A stretch of DNA of 64,000 bases from Cannabis sativa (GCF_029168945.1 NC_083610.1:48005429-48069428); one strand, 5' to 3'. Positions 25,244 through 37,309 are shown, counted from the stretch's first letter. The notes: generated by a model from the sequence alone, not told the origin. Translations and numbers: made by a program.

Positions 25244-26368
25244 TGTAAAGTCCTTTTTTGGCAAGTTAGGTGACAAAATAATTTTTCCTTTTTATGGTAA
25301 GATTGCTATGCATTCATTTTCGAAATCTTACCTCTTTTATTCGGTTTTAGTTGCCATTTTCCTTGTTTGGAAAGTTGCACTTTCAGCTGAACTTTCCTTT
25401 GTTGAAAACTTCTCAAAAGAGAAGGAATTCTCTTTTGGAAAGTTGTCTTTTTTAGGGAAACCTTGTTTATTGCCTTTTCCTTATTGATTTCGATTGTATC
25501 TTGATACAATCAGAATATCTAATCTGTTTTTGGCAGGAATCAAGCATTGAAAGAAGATCGGACCCGATTTTAGTAAGTTTCCGTTTAAGGCGGTCTGCTT
25601 CGTCAGCAACCGAATCTGATGTAGCAGATCGTGTTTCTTTTGGAAAGTTTTTGTACAGCTGCTAATTCGAACTTGTGGTTGCCTCTTTGGTTTCTATGAT
25701 CTATAAATAGAGCCTAGTGAGCAACCATTCGGATTACCTCTTCCAGTATTCATTTTTTGCATTTATCTTTTGTGAGAAGAGAGTGTTTCTTTGTTTTGTG
25801 AGAGCCTAGTTGTTCACCTAGGTTCTAGTTGTTCTATTTCTGTTCTTACTCTATCCTAGAGGTTGTGAAGAACTACTTGACTGAACAAGAGATTGGTCTT
25901 CGGGAGAAGACTTGATAAAGCCTTACTTCGGGAGGAAGTAAGCACTTGGTCTTCGGGAGAAGACTTGCTAAAGCCTTACTTCGGGAGGAAGTAAGCACTC
26001 ACAATTCAAAGACAAAGGGAGTTCGGGCTTGAAGGTGTTTCAAGAAGTCAGATTCATAAAGTGGATTACAAAGGATTGCGGCAATACTTTAGAGGGAGTC
26101 TAAACTTGTTTAAGTCAATTGTCTTTGTAATTTTGATACTTTATTAATTGATTTCATTCTCTGGGCGTGGCCCCGTGGACTAGGAGTGTTCGTGAGAACA
26201 CTGATACCACGTATAAATCTCTTGTGTCAAGTTATTTATTTTTCTACAAATATTTTATATTCTGCCTGTTCAGTTTTGCTGTATGCGAATTACTTTCTGC
26301 TTCTGCAAACGCTTACAGTTTTATATTTTCTTATATACAACTGACATTTGCAAAAACACGGTTTTTTA
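25244..26368 (+). repeat. 5' LTR, SIRE-like copia
   Basis: TATAAATAG is at 25702-25710. An array of four perfect RNA-type hairpins lies at 25896-25995. The LTR ends TTTTTTA where the partner ends TTTTTCA, so its terminal CA has become TA. Confidence 0.93.
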
Positions 26369-26370
26369 AT

Positions 26371-26382
26371 TGGTATCAGAGC
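26371..26382 (+). other. tRNA-Met primer-binding site
   Basis: TGGTATCAGAGC lies two bases after the 5' LTR and is the standard plant copia primer site. Confidence 0.93.
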
Positions 26383-26426
26383 GGGACACTAAACTCTTAG
26401 TGTGGTCCTATAACGTTTTTGTTAGA

Positions 26427-27992
26427 ATGTCATTTTTTGCAGAAGGAAGTTCTATTTCTAGACCACCATTGCTTAATGACTCTAACTATCCTTACTGGAA
26501 AGTTAGAATGAGAGCCTTCATCAAATCTCAAGATGAGAAGGCGTGGAGAATGGTTCTATCAGGTTGGTCTCCTCCAGTTGAGACAGATTCTTCAGGTAAT
26601 ACTATTATAAAATCTGAACTGGAATGGTCTATTGAAGATGATAAACTATCTGCCTACAATAGCAAAGCCTTGCATGCTATCTTTAATGGTGTAGGTGAGG
26701 GTTACATTAAACTTATATCATCTTGTGTTTCTGCTAAGGAAGCTTGGGAGATTCTTCAAACTCAGTTTGAAGGAACTTCTGATGTGAAAAGATCTAGATT
26801 TATCATGCTTCAAACTAAATTTGATGAGCTTAGAATGTCTGATAATGAAACTTTAACTGAATTCTATGAAAAATTATCTGACATTGCTAATGAATATTTT
26901 GCTCTTGGAGAAAAGCTTGATGATTCTGTTCTTGTGAGAAAAATTGTTAGAGTCCTTCCAGAAAGGTTTGATACTAAACTTTTGGCAATGGAGGAAGCTA
27001 AAGATTTTAGCACTATGAAAGTGGAAGAATTGATGGGTTCCTTACGTACTTTTGAATTAAATCAACAGATTAAACAAAAGGACAAACCCAAATCCATTGC
27101 TGATAAAGGTAAAAGTATTGCTTTGAAAGTTGCTGATAATGAAAATTCTGATAGTGAATGTGATGATGAGATTGCTTTATTAACTAAGAATTTTCAGAAA
27201 TATATGAAAAAGATGGGAAATAAAAAGAATATTTCGAAAGGTTCAAAAGGTAATACTTTCATTAAACCATCTGTCTCTAACAAAAAGGGAATTCAGTGCA
27301 GGGAATGTGAAGGTTTTGGGCATATTCAATCTGAGTGTGCAAACACTTTGAAAAAGAATAAGAAAAGTTTCAATGTCACTTGGAGTGATGATGAAACCGA
27401 AAGTGATGAAGATATTACTGAAAATGTTGCCCTAACCTCTGTTATGACTAATGTGTTGTGTGATTCACAGGTGAAAGATAGATTGGTATGTATGAATAAT
27501 ACCACCAAACAAGAGGAATCAGATTCTGATGAGTCTGAAATCTGTGAAGAATCTCTTGCTGAATCATACAAAGTCATGTATGAAAAATGGATTCAGGTTG
27601 CTTCTGAAAATAGAGAGTTGAATAAATTGAATAAAAAATTGTCTCATCAGATTGAAATGTGTGAGTTGAAAATAAAAGAATATGAGACAAGTGTTTGTGA
27701 TAAAGATGAAAAAATCTCTCTATTGAAGAAGGAACTTGAAAACTTTAAGAAAAATGTTCAAATGCTTAATCCTGGATCTTCTATTTTTGAAAAAGCTCAG
27801 AATGCAGGTCAGAGAGGTTTTGCAGGCCTTGGTTCTAATGGAATGAAAAGTTCTGGAGTCACGAAGTTTGTAAAATCTAGTGTTCCAACGAATCACCGTG
27901 AGGCTACAAACTCTGCCATAACAGTTTCACAGCCTGTGGCGACAAGAACGACTTCGATGCTGCAAACTCTCCAGGATTTTCGAAAAGGGTAA
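26427..27992 (+). CDS. gag of SIRE-like copia
   Basis: About 521 residues from the ATG at 26427, the first in the MSFFAEGSS context and located 45 bp after the primer site. It begins with the copia gag pattern PLLNDSNYPYWKVRMRAFIKS. It carries the capsid-like helices of the UBN2 family (EAWEILQTQFEG), a CCHC knuckle CRECEGFGHIQSEC near residue 290, and an acidic, coiled-coil-prone C-terminal third (ESLAESYKVMYEKW to LLKKELENFKK). The frame shifts just before 27992. A second knuckle (CHFCGRQGHIRPKC) lies at about 28021-28062 in another frame and ends at a stop. The protein would coat and package element RNA. Confidence 0.85.
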   Translation: MSFFAEGSSISRPPLLNDSNYPYWKVRMRAFIKSQDEKAWRMVLSGWSPPVETDSSGNTIIKSELEWSIEDDKLSAYNSKALHAIFNGVGEGYIKLISSCVSAKEAWEILQTQFEGTSDVKRSRFIMLQTKFDELRMSDNETLTEFYEKLSDIANEYFALGEKLDDSVLVRKIVRVLPERFDTKLLAMEEAKDFSTMKVEELMGSLRTFELNQQIKQKDKPKSIADKGKSIALKVADNENSDSECDDEIALLTKNFQKYMKKMGNKKNISKGSKGNTFIKPSVSNKKGIQCRECEGFGHIQSECANTLKKNKKSFNVTWSDDETESDEDITENVALTSVMTNVLCDSQVKDRLVCMNNTTKQEESDSDESEICEESLAESYKVMYEKWIQVASENRELNKLNKKLSHQIEMCELKIKEYETSVCDKDEKISLLKKELENFKKNVQMLNPGSSIFEKAQNAGQRGFAGLGSNGMKSSGVTKFVKSSVPTNHREATNSAITVSQPVATRTTSMLQTLQDFRKG

Positions 27993-28011
27993 GATCTCAG
28001 GTAAAAAGATT

Positions 28012-31000
28012 TGTTCCCATTTGTCATTTTTGTGGTAGACAAGGACATATCAGACCTAAATGTTTCACATTGAACAACCTTGTTTAAAACAAATTATTTT
28101 GATAATTTGAAAAAATCTCAAAAGAAACATAAAGGTTTGAAACAAATATGGGTGAAAAAGAAGTGTCTAGCTGGTTTTTCTGATAAAACTGTTGCATCTC
28201 AAATGTGGTATTTTGACAGTGGTTGCTCTAGACATATGACAGGTGACAAGGATTTTTTGACTAACATTCGGCCTATGCAATGTGGAGAAGTCACTTTTGG
28301 TAATGGCTTATCGGGGAAAAGTTGTTGGTATGGGAACTCTAAATTTTGAAGGGTTACCTAGGCGAAAAATGTGATGTTAGTTGAAGGACTGAGGGCTAAT
28401 TTACTTAGCATCAGTCAAATCTGTGATCAAGGGTTTACTGTTTCTTTTGATAGTGATCATTGTTATGTTATGAATGATGACAATGAATGTATCTTGCAAG
28501 GATTTCGATCCAATGATAACTGTTACACTCTAACCCCCGTGTTCACTTGTCACTCGGCTATCAACAACACCACGGATACGTGGCATGCCAAGCTTGGGCA
28601 TATTAATTTTAAAAACCTGAAAAAACTGTCAAATGCAGGTATTGTTCGAGGTCTTCCCAAGCTTGGTAAGGAAAGTGAAGGTAAGTGTGAACCGTGTCAA
28701 CTTGGGAAGCAATTAAAAATCACTCACAAGCTTGTGTACGATATCAATACCTCAAAGGTATTGGAATTGCTTCACATGGATCTTATGGGTCCAATACAAG
28801 TTGAAAGTTTGAATGGTAAACGATATATCTTTGTGTGTGTTGATGATTTCTCTCGTTTTACTTGGGTAGATTTCTTAAGAGAAAAATCTGACACTTTTGA
28901 TGCCTTTAAAACTCTTTGTCTGAGATTAAGAGTTGAGAAAGGTTGTAATATTGGGAAAATTGTTCGAATTCGAAGTGATCATGGTAAGGAGTTTGAAAAT
29001 TCTGTGTATGATGATTTTTGCAAGTCTACAGTATAACTCATGAATTTTCGGCTCCCAAAACTCCTCAACAAAATGGAGTTGTTGAGAGGAAGAATCGAAC
29101 TTTGCGGGAAATGGCAAGAGTGATGTTAAATAGCAAGAAGTTGACAAAGCGATTATGGGCTGAAGCTATTAACACGGCTTGCTACATAATAAACGAGTGT
29201 TTATTCGTCCGTACCTCAAAAACATCTTATGAAATGCGGAAAGGTAAGCGCCCCAATGTAAGTCATTTTCATGTTTTTGGATGTGTGTGTTATGTCTATA
29301 GAGATCGTGAGCATATTGGTAAATTTGATGCTAAAAGTGATGTTGGTGTATTTATTGGATATTCCTTAAACAGTAGAGCTTATCGTGTTTATAACATGAG
29401 GACTCAAACTGTTTTGGAATCAGCTAATGTGGTTGTTGATGATTTTAGAGATTTTTCATAATTTTCCACGAAGCCAAGATAGATAGTCTCATGGATACTC
29501 CTCCAAAAGCCGTAACGACGGATCCCGATGCGGCGGAACCCATTGCCGATGCCGCAAATGACGAATCTGCTTCTGCAACCGAAACTCGGAGAACCAAAAC
29601 CGTCTATCTTGACTCATCCAAACATCATCACGGACTCTATCCGAAAGAACCAAGCACCGTAGTCAAACCGAATCATCCAAAAGATCTCATCCTTGGAAAT
29701 CCCGAAGAAAGCATGGTAACTCGCAGAAGGTATATTAATTTAATCGGCTTTCTTTGCTTTGTTTCTCAATATGAACCGAAAAATGTGAAGGAAGCCATGA
29801 CCTTTGAGGAATGGCTCAATGCAATGCAAGAGGAACTCAACCAATTTGTTCGCAACAAGGTATGGATTTTGGTCCGAAGACCAAAAGGTATAAATGTTAT
29901 TGGAACAAAGTGGTTGTTTAAAAATAAAAGTGATGAGTTCGGTACAATTGTAAGAAACAAGGCTCGTTTGGTGGCACAAGGGTACACTCAGGTAGAAGGT
30001 ATTGATTTTGATGAAACTTTTGCTCCTGTTGCAAGATTAGAATCAATACGTTTACTTTTATGTATTGCTTGTATTCTCAATATTAAATTGTTTCAAATGG
30101 ATGTGAAATCTGCCTTCCTAAATGGTATTTTGAATGAGGAAGTTTATGTTGAGCAACCAAAAGGATTCGAAGATCCTCAATTTCCAGACCATGTATACAA
30201 ACTTGAAAAAGCTTTGTATGGTCTGAAACAAGCTCCTCGAGCTTGGTATGAAAGGTTGACTCAATTTTTACTTTCTCATGGCTATCACAGAGGTAGTGTG
30301 GATAAAACTCTTTTCATCAAACATATAAAATCCGATTTTATCATTGCTCAAATTTATGTTGATGATATAGTTTTTGGTTCTACATCTAACCATGAAGTGC
30401 AGGTATTTGTTGATCAAATGAAAAGTGAATTTGAAATGAGCATGGTTGGTGAGCTTAATTTCTTTTACGGGTCTTCAAGTGAGACAAATGGAAGGAGGTA
30501 CATTTGTATCTCAAAGCAAGTATGCTAAGAACCTTGTCAAGAAATTTGGCCTTGAATCGGCTAAGCGGTAAGTACTCCTATGAGCACCACTCGAAATTAA
30601 CAAAAGATGAGAATGGAGTAAAGGTAGACACTACTCTCTATCGTAGCATGATTGGAAGTCTCTTGTATTTAAGCGCTAGTCGTCCCGATATATGTTACGG
30701 TGTGGGAGTGTGTGCTAGATATCAAAGTAATCCTATGGAATCTCATGTATCGACTGTAAAAAGGATTATTAGATATGTTAATAGCACTCCCGATTATGGA
30801 ATTTGGTACTCGAAAGATACCAATTCAAATCTTGCTTGTTTTAGTGATGCGAGATTGGGCAGAAATGCCGATGATCGAAAGAGCACAAGTGGAGGGTGCT
30901 TCTTTCTTGGGAATAATCTAGTATCTTGGCATAGCAAGAAACAGAATTCCATCTCCTTATCCACTGCCGAAGCTGAGTACATAGCTGCTGGCAGTTGTTG

Positions 31001-31295
31001 CACTCAACTATTGTGGTTGAAACAAATGTTGATTGATTATGGGTTTGATTTGGGTGTTTTGACTATTTTTTGTGACAATACTAGTGCCATAAATATTTCC
31101 AAAAATCCTGTTCAACACTCTAGAACAAAGCACATTGATATAAGACACCACTTTATTAGGGAACTTGTTGAAAATAAATCATTGCAATTAGAATATGTTG
31201 ATACTGAAAAACAATTAGCTGATATTTTCACAAAGGCCCTAGATGCAAGTCGCTTTGACTCCCTCAGAAAGTCTTTGGGAGTTTGCATTGTTTAA
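28012..31295 (+). pseudogene. pol of SIRE-like copia: protease, integrase, reverse transcriptase, RNase H
   Basis: The protease motif WYFDSGCSRHMTG is at about 28207. The integrase zinc region (WHAKLGHINF then CEPCQLGK) is at 28580-28710. Integrase core acidic residues sit in LLHMDLMGP and RSDHGKEF, and PQQNGVVERKNRT is near 29060. Reverse transcriptase is at 29790-30470, with [33 protein letters not shown] and YVDD near 30355. RNase H is at 30830-31290 (STAEAEYIAA, TKHIDIRHHF, LADIFTKALD). Frame breaks occur near 28080, 28350, 29030, 29460 and 30470-30590. The usual Asp-Trp pair at the RNase H start reads FSDARLGR. It cannot make one polyprotein as written. Confidence 0.88.
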
Positions 31296-32466
31296 TTTTA
31301 TCTGTTCATCATTCGTGTACAATAGTGTTGTGTGATTCTTCTCTAGCTCTTAATCTTCTATCATTGTTTTTGACAAATCATGTTTATGCTTTTGGAATAT
31401 AATTAGTTAGGATCTCAGTCTGATCATACTTTGTGATGTTGTGTTAAAAGATTCATGTTACTCTTTATTTGTGTCTGGGATTAAATAATGTTCTTATACA
31501 GAGTTGAGCAATTTTTGTTTCATGCTTGTCAGGCCCCTTGCTGGAATAGAGCTACCCATACTGAAGTGTGAAAGCCATCTGATGAGTAAGCTGGAACATT
31601 GTAATTAGAAACTATGATGAGGATGCACTACCATAGAAAAGGGCTACCTTCAGTATGGTGTGAAAGAATCCAGTTGCGGGATCAATATGAAAAAGGCGAA
31701 AATGAAAAATCTTGCCAAGGACAATGATCCTATTTACACTGCACACACTTATGCCTGACAAGTGTGTTCAAATCTGTAAGTCTCCTCTATTTAAATTAAA
31801 TTGATAAATCCTGGTTCACAACTTTCAGTAACATGCATATCTTTTTCATCAACATCAATTAAGTATGATTATTCCATGAGATACTAATTAGTTATTTTCC
31901 TTAAAAGCATAACATGTATTTTATTTTGTCAATTGTCAATGATATTTGATTTACTTGCTTAATTCGAATCACATATAGTTATTGTACACTTTGTCTTTAT
32001 TTTCGGTTTTTATTTAAAAAAGAAAAAATAATAATAATAATAAAATGAGGGAGGCGTGTGACTTGCTTCATGGGTTAAGGAAAATCTTGTGCATAAATGG
32101 TAAGTATCAACATTCATTCTTTCTTTGATTTATTATGATATTTTTCCAAGTAAAGATTAATCTTTATATGGTAATGTGTCTTTATTCTTGACAGATTGAT
32201 TTATTTTTGGAAAAATTTGTTGGCATTTCTAGTTTCCTTTTATTTTTGTTAAAAAAAAAAAGGGGAAAGGAGTTGAGAAGTGGGCGGTTTCCTTTTTTGG
32301 TTCATGGGCTGGCGGTTACCATTTGAATTTTCAAAATTGGTTTCCTCTTTCTTGTTTTGATTCCAAGGTTATATAAACCAAATTTTGTCACTTATTTCAC
32401 CACCTACCCGAACCCTCTTTCTTGTTTCTCTGTCAGACACTATTCATCTTCTCTTTCAGTTTCAAA
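31296..32466. other. non-coding interval between pol and extra ORF
   Basis: This is AT-rich with no coding frame. TATATAAACC near 32370 and a CT-rich stretch (32400-32460) precede the extra ORF and could serve as a separate promoter and leader. Confidence 0.4.
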
Positions 32467-33986
32467 ATGGTGAGAACCAAGATTCTAGGGCACTCTAAAA
32501 AATTAGAAGAAACCGTTCCAACTCCTTCTAGTGCTCCCCCTGCTGCCTCAGTTCCTCCTCCTGCTGTTGCAAAGCCTGGAGATTCATCGCTTCCCCAGCG
32601 TGAATCTCAAGCCGTGAAGCCAAAACATCCACCCAAGCAAGTAGCTCGCAAATCGGTAAGGCCCTATCGCACCTGGACTTCCTCTTGTGAATCCTCGAAG
32701 GAATCTCCTCCTCCATTGGCTGTTCCTCCTCCTGCTGCATCAATGGCTGACACCACTCCAACAGGCCCTTCCACTCGAACTCGAGCCCAGCAAGCCTCGG
32801 CTGAGAAAGAACTTCAAGCCTCTCAATCTCGAGAGAAGGCGCTCCTCCGGCCAAGAAGAAACTCAAGACTAATCCTCCCTCGGCTTCCTCGAGTTCCGGT
32901 TCGAAGAAGAGGATCCAATGGAAGTCTCTTCGGACAAATCGGTATCTCTGCATGCGAGAAGGACGATGAAGACACGGAACTCGAGCCGAGCCTCCTCGTT
33001 CAAAAGCGCCTGCGGCAAAGGCCTCTGCTGCTGCCAAAGGCAAGCAGCCCATGGAAGATCCTCCATCTGGTAATATCCCTTCCTCTATCTCTGGCTGTCC
33101 AACTTTTTACTATCGAGACAATGAGCGTGACTGGAATCTTTATGCAACTCGTAAGTTTGAAAGTGAGAGGAATTATGATTTGCATGCCCATCGTGTTTAT
33201 GGTATTGTAAAGTTCATTCAATTTCATCAATGGGAACACACTCTTACTGGTTTTATTGGATTCATTGCTAACATTATTAAAGAGTTTTATGCTAATCTTA
33301 CTGATGATTTCCTTGATGAGAACTCTAGACTGTATAGAAGAGTGTATGTTAGGGGTCACTGGTTCTCATTTTACGAAAAGGACATTGCTCGGGCTCGCAA
33401 TTGCACGAGAATGTATCCAATGCCGTGATGTCCATGGATCGTGACTTGATGCACTCGAACTCACCGGTGCTCGTTCGAATTGAAACCGGGGGAGAGTCTT
33501 CGAATTACTCACCTCACTTTTGCTCATGCTTCCCTTATGCGGTTTGAACTAAGCAATTGGGTTCCAAATTCGAACAAGACCGTGGTGTCTCAAGAAGTGG
33601 CTACACTCCTATACCGCATCACCTCTGGAACTTCCATTGATCTAGCCTCTCATATTCTCAACCAGATTGTCTCCTTTCGAAGAGGTAAAAAGCCAACCTT
33701 CAAACTTGTATTTCCAAATCTCATCTATAAGGTTTTATCCTCTCAGAAGAATGTGGCCCAAGCACATGAAACTCTTGAACCTCCCATCACTGGCCCTACA
33801 TTCCAACCTTCTGAATATTTTGATGGTGTGTTCCAAAAACGGCCAAAGGCTGGTCTTCTTCTTCGCCGGTGCAAGTTCGGGCTCGCTGCGAGCTCTGGAA
33901 GTCAAGTCGAACTTCGAATGTGTACACTCGTCTTGAAGCAATGGCTGATGTCCAGCATGACATGTCCAGGCAACTGTCCACCTTGA
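32467..33986 (+). pseudogene. extra (env-like position) ORF of SIRE-like copia, broken
   Basis: The frame starts with an ATG at 32467 giving MVRTKILGHSKK and a Pro/Ser/Lys-rich N-terminal part. After a shift near 33050 it continues (CPTFYYRDNERDWNLY, EFYANLTDDFLDE, VYVRGHWFSFYEKDI) to a stop at 33428. A third block at 33480-33986 (LTFAHASLMRF, RITSGTSIDLASHILNQI) follows. The position and the YANL...VRG pattern recall the 'putative plant transposon protein' ORF found downstream of pol in SIRE-type elements, sometimes called env-like. I see no convincing signal peptide or transmembrane anchor, so an envelope role is not supported here. Confidence 0.6.
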
Positions 33987-34328
33987 TTAAACTCTACAAA
34001 AATTAAAGTGTTATAGTTTGTTTCTTTTTAATTAAACTTTGGTCTATTTTTGTTCTTTGTTTACTTTGGCACTCCGATAAACAAAAAGGGGGAGAGATAT
34101 TTATTTTTTGGTTTTTGTTGCCCAACTCTGGACCCTTTTTTCAGGGGGAGTTGTGGTTTGTTAGTACTTGTGAACTTAATGTTTAAAGTTAGCATGTTCT
34201 TTGTTTTTATTGTGATATTCGATTGTGTTACTCAGGGGGAGTAGTATCGTTTGCTCTTGCTAACTTTGCATTGCAGGTACTTTATGGTAAAAATTATTTT
34301 GTTCATCTAAAGTGCCAAAGGGGGAGAT
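33987..34328 (+). other. 3' untranslated region and polypurine tract, SIRE-like copia
   Basis: Repeated GGGGGAG tracts near 34088, 34143, 34235 and 34319 end in the polypurine tract directly before the 3' LTR, where plus-strand DNA synthesis would prime. Confidence 0.7.
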
Positions 34329-35457
34329 TGTAAAGTCCTTTTTTGGCAAGTTAGGTGACAAAATAATTTTTCCTTTTTATGGTAAGATTGCTATGCATTC
34401 ATTTTCGAAATCTTACCTCTTTTATTCGGTTTTAGTTGCCATTTTCCTTGTTTGGAAAGTTGCACTTTCAGCTGAACTTTCCTTTGTTGAAAACTTCTCA
34501 AAAGAGAAGGAATTCTCTTTTGGAAAGTTGTCTTTTTTAGGGAAACCTTGTTTATTGCCTTTTCCTTATTGATTTCGATTGTATCTTGATACAATCAGAA
34601 TATCTAATCTGTTTTTGGCAGGAATCAAGCATTGAAAGAAGATCGGACCCGATTTTAGTAAGTTTCCCGTTTCTGGGCAGATCTGCTTCGTCAGCAACCG
34701 AATCTGATGTAGCAGATCGTGTTTCTTTTGGAAAGTTTTTGTACAGCTGCTAATTCGAACTTGTGGTTGCCTCTTTGGTTTCTATGATCTATAAATAGAG
34801 CCTAGTGAGCAACCATTCGGATTACCTCTTCCAGTATTCATTTTTTGCATTTATCTTTTGTGAGAAGAGAGTGTTTCTTTGTTTTGTGAGAGCCTAGTTG
34901 TTCACCTAGGTTCTAGTTGTTCTATTTCTGTTCTTACTCTATCCTAGAGGTTGTGAAGAACTACTTGACTGAACAAGAGATTGGTCTTCGGGAGAAGACT
35001 TGATAAAGCCTTACTTCGGGAGGAAGTAAGCACTTGGTCTTCGGGAGAAGACTTGCTAAAGCCTTACTTCGGGAGGAAGTAAGCACTCACACTTCAAAGA
35101 CAAAGGGAGTTCGGGCTTGAAGGTGTTTCAAGAAGTCAGATTCATAAAGTGGATTACAAAGGATTGCGGCAATACTTTAGAGGGAGTCTAAACTTGTTTA
35201 AGTCAATTGTCTTTGTAATTTTGATACTTTATTAATTGATTTCATTCTCTGGGCGTGGCCCCGTGGACTAGGAGTGTTCGTGAGAACACTGATACCACGT
35301 ATAAATCTCTTGTGTCAAGTTATTTATTTTTCTGCAAATATTTTATATTCTGCCTGTTCAGTTTTGCTGTAGCAGAATTACTTTCTGCTGCTGCAAACGC
35401 TTACAGTTTTTATATTTTCTTATATACAACTGACATTTGCAAAAACACGGTTTTTCA
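34329..35457 (+). repeat. 3' LTR, SIRE-like copia
   Basis: Nearly identical to 25244-26368. The clearest differences are near 34665-34680 (CCGTTTCTGGGCAG against CGTTTAAGGCGG) and near 35370-35390. Confidence 0.93.
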
Positions 35458-35612
35458 ATAAGTTTTGACAATAATTGACACACGCATGTGAAATCTAATA
35501 CTCTAGAATCAAAGTCAAAGAGATGTGGAAGGTTATTTCGAGGCTTATAGAGAGAGAAATGTTACTTATGGTATCGAGTACTCTTGTGAGGTGTAATATC
35601 GCTATTAGTACA

Positions 35613-35777
35613 TGTTAGAGAATTAGCTGTATATTAGGTGTAAAAGAATTAGGGTAACTTGTATTTAGTAGTTTCCTATTTTGTTGGTAGTTTCCTATTT
35701 CCTAGTCTCCTAGCTTTGTATATAAATATGTACTATTCTATGAAATACACAGATAATTCGATTCACTATTTTCTACA
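35613..35777 (+). repeat. 5' LTR, short-LTR copia
   Basis: 165 bp, TG to CA, with an internal tandem TAGTTTCCTATTT. It matches the 3' LTR base for base as read. Confidence 0.93.
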
Positions 35778-35919
35778 TGGTATCAGAGCATTGTGATTCA
35801 AAATTCGAAATTCGAAATTAGGGTTCTGAAAAAAAAAAAAATAACAAAAAAATTAGGGTTTGAGTTTAGGGTTGTTTTTTCGAAAACCCTATTTGGAGTG
35901 ACCATTTTTTCTCACCGCC

Positions 35920-36110
35920 CACATAGGAAGACTGCCCAGCCGCCGGACTGCAAAACCCAAAAGTCCGGCGTCCAGATTCACCGCGCGTGGGGCCCACGCG
36001 CCGTCGTCCGCCGCTGCCAACCGTCCCACGCGCCGGCGCGTGAGGGCGCGTCCGGCGTCTTCTCCGGTGTCGGTCGACGCCCGTCCCACTCCTGCTCCTT
36101 TCTCGTCCTC
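35920..36110 (+). promoter_or_regulatory. GC-rich, hairpin-prone 5' leader of short-LTR copia
   Basis: In an AT-rich element this leader is strongly GC-rich. CGCCGGACT (35941-35949) pairs perfectly with AGTCCGGCG (35962-35970). A near-palindrome, GCGCGTGGGGCCCACGCGC, is at 35983-36001, and a perfect 14-base palindrome, ACGCGCCGGCGCGT, is at 36028-36041. This placement suits an RNA packaging or dimerisation signal, which is inference. Confidence 0.55.
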
Positions 36111-36240
36111 CTTGCTTCGGTTTTCGGCGGTTCTTCGCATTTTGTGGTTTGATACTTTTGTCTTCTTTGTGTTTGGGTATCTATTCCTTTGAGTTTGTTC
36201 TCTTCCTTTTTCTGTCAATTTTTTTTTTGGTTTCGAGATT

Positions 36241-37297
36241 ATGGCAGAGATAAAATCAGATTCGAAGTCAATCGTTGTTTCTGATGTGGTTCCCGTGATG
36301 TCTAAAATCACGGACCATAAGTTGATTGGTTCGAATTATTTGGAATGGAGTAAGACGATTCGACTGTATTTGAGGAGTATTGACAAAGATGATCACTTGA
36401 CTGACGATCCTCCTGAAGAAACAAACGATTCAAGGAAAATATGGCTCCGTGAGGATGCTCGCTTGTTCCTTCAAATTCGAAATTCTATCGATAATGAGGT
36501 AATTAGTTTGATTAATCATTGTGAATTGGTTAAAGAACTAATGGGTTACTTGGAGTTTTTGTATTCTGGCAAAGACAACATCTCTCGCATATATGATGTT
36601 TGCAAAGCTTTTTATCGCGCGGAAAAACAAGATAAGTCTCTTATGAATTATTTTATGGCTTTCAAGAAAACATATGAAGAACTTAATGTGCTATTACCCT
36701 TTAGTCCACGATGTAAAAGTTCAACGGCGCCAACGAGAACAGTATGGCTATTATGAGTTTTCTTGCAGGACTCTCATCTGAATTTGACTCTGCAAAGTCA
36801 CAAGTTCTCTCTGGTTCTGATGTCTCCTCTTTACAAGATGTGTTTACTCGTGTTCTTCGCACAGAGACTACCTCTTCAACTCCTCTTAATAGCGCCTTGG
36901 TGAGTCGTAATAATTCGCACCGAAAGAAACTCTACTCCAAGTGGATTTAAAGGAGGTAATTCACAAGGACACCCGATAACCGCACACCAAATTCGGGAGC
37001 ATCATGTGCAATTATTGTAAGAAACCAGGCCACACCAAGTTTGAGTGTAGGAAGTTACAATTTAAGAATCGACAACAACACTCTGCCAATATTGCAAGCA
37101 CTAGTGATGCATCTGACAAATCGGTCCTTATTTCTGCTGATGAATTTGCCAAGTTCTCAAGGTATCAGGAAACACTTAAGTCTTCATCTTCTTCTGTCAT
37201 TGCGATTGCTGATTCAGGTAACTCTAATGCATGCCTTCTTTCCAAATCCTCGAAATGGGTCATTGATTCTGGTGCCACAGATCATATGACGGAGTAA
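36241..37297 (+). pseudogene. gag and protease start of short-LTR copia, frameshifted
   Basis: The gag start MAEIKSDSKS at 36241 leads into KLIGSNYLEWSKTIRLYLRS, the usual copia gag opening. The frame breaks near 36720, resumes at about 36744 (SFLAGLSSEFDSAKSQVLSG) and breaks again near 36950. A CCHC knuckle CNYCKKPGHTKFEC follows at about 37010, and the protease motif WVIDSGATDHMT at about 37258-37293 ends at a stop. Confidence 0.85.
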
Positions 37298-37309
37298 TTC
37301 CCGTCTCTT

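Larger units (their letters stand above)
25244..35457 (+). mobile_element. 10.2-kb SIRE-like Ty1/copia retrotransposon with an extra ORF after pol
   Basis: LTRs of 1125 and 1129 bp begin TGTAAAGTCC, and the 5-bp duplication ATAAG is at 25239-25243 and 35458-35462. The order is LTR, Met primer site (26371-26382), gag, protease, integrase, reverse transcriptase, RNase H, extra ORF, polypurine tract (CAAAGGGGGAGAT before 34329), LTR. The integrase-before-RT order defines copia. LTR length, two gag zinc knuckles and a post-pol ORF fit the SIRE/Maximus lineage. The LTRs differ at roughly ten places by eye, implying a recent insertion, yet pol carries several frameshifts. Confidence 0.93.
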
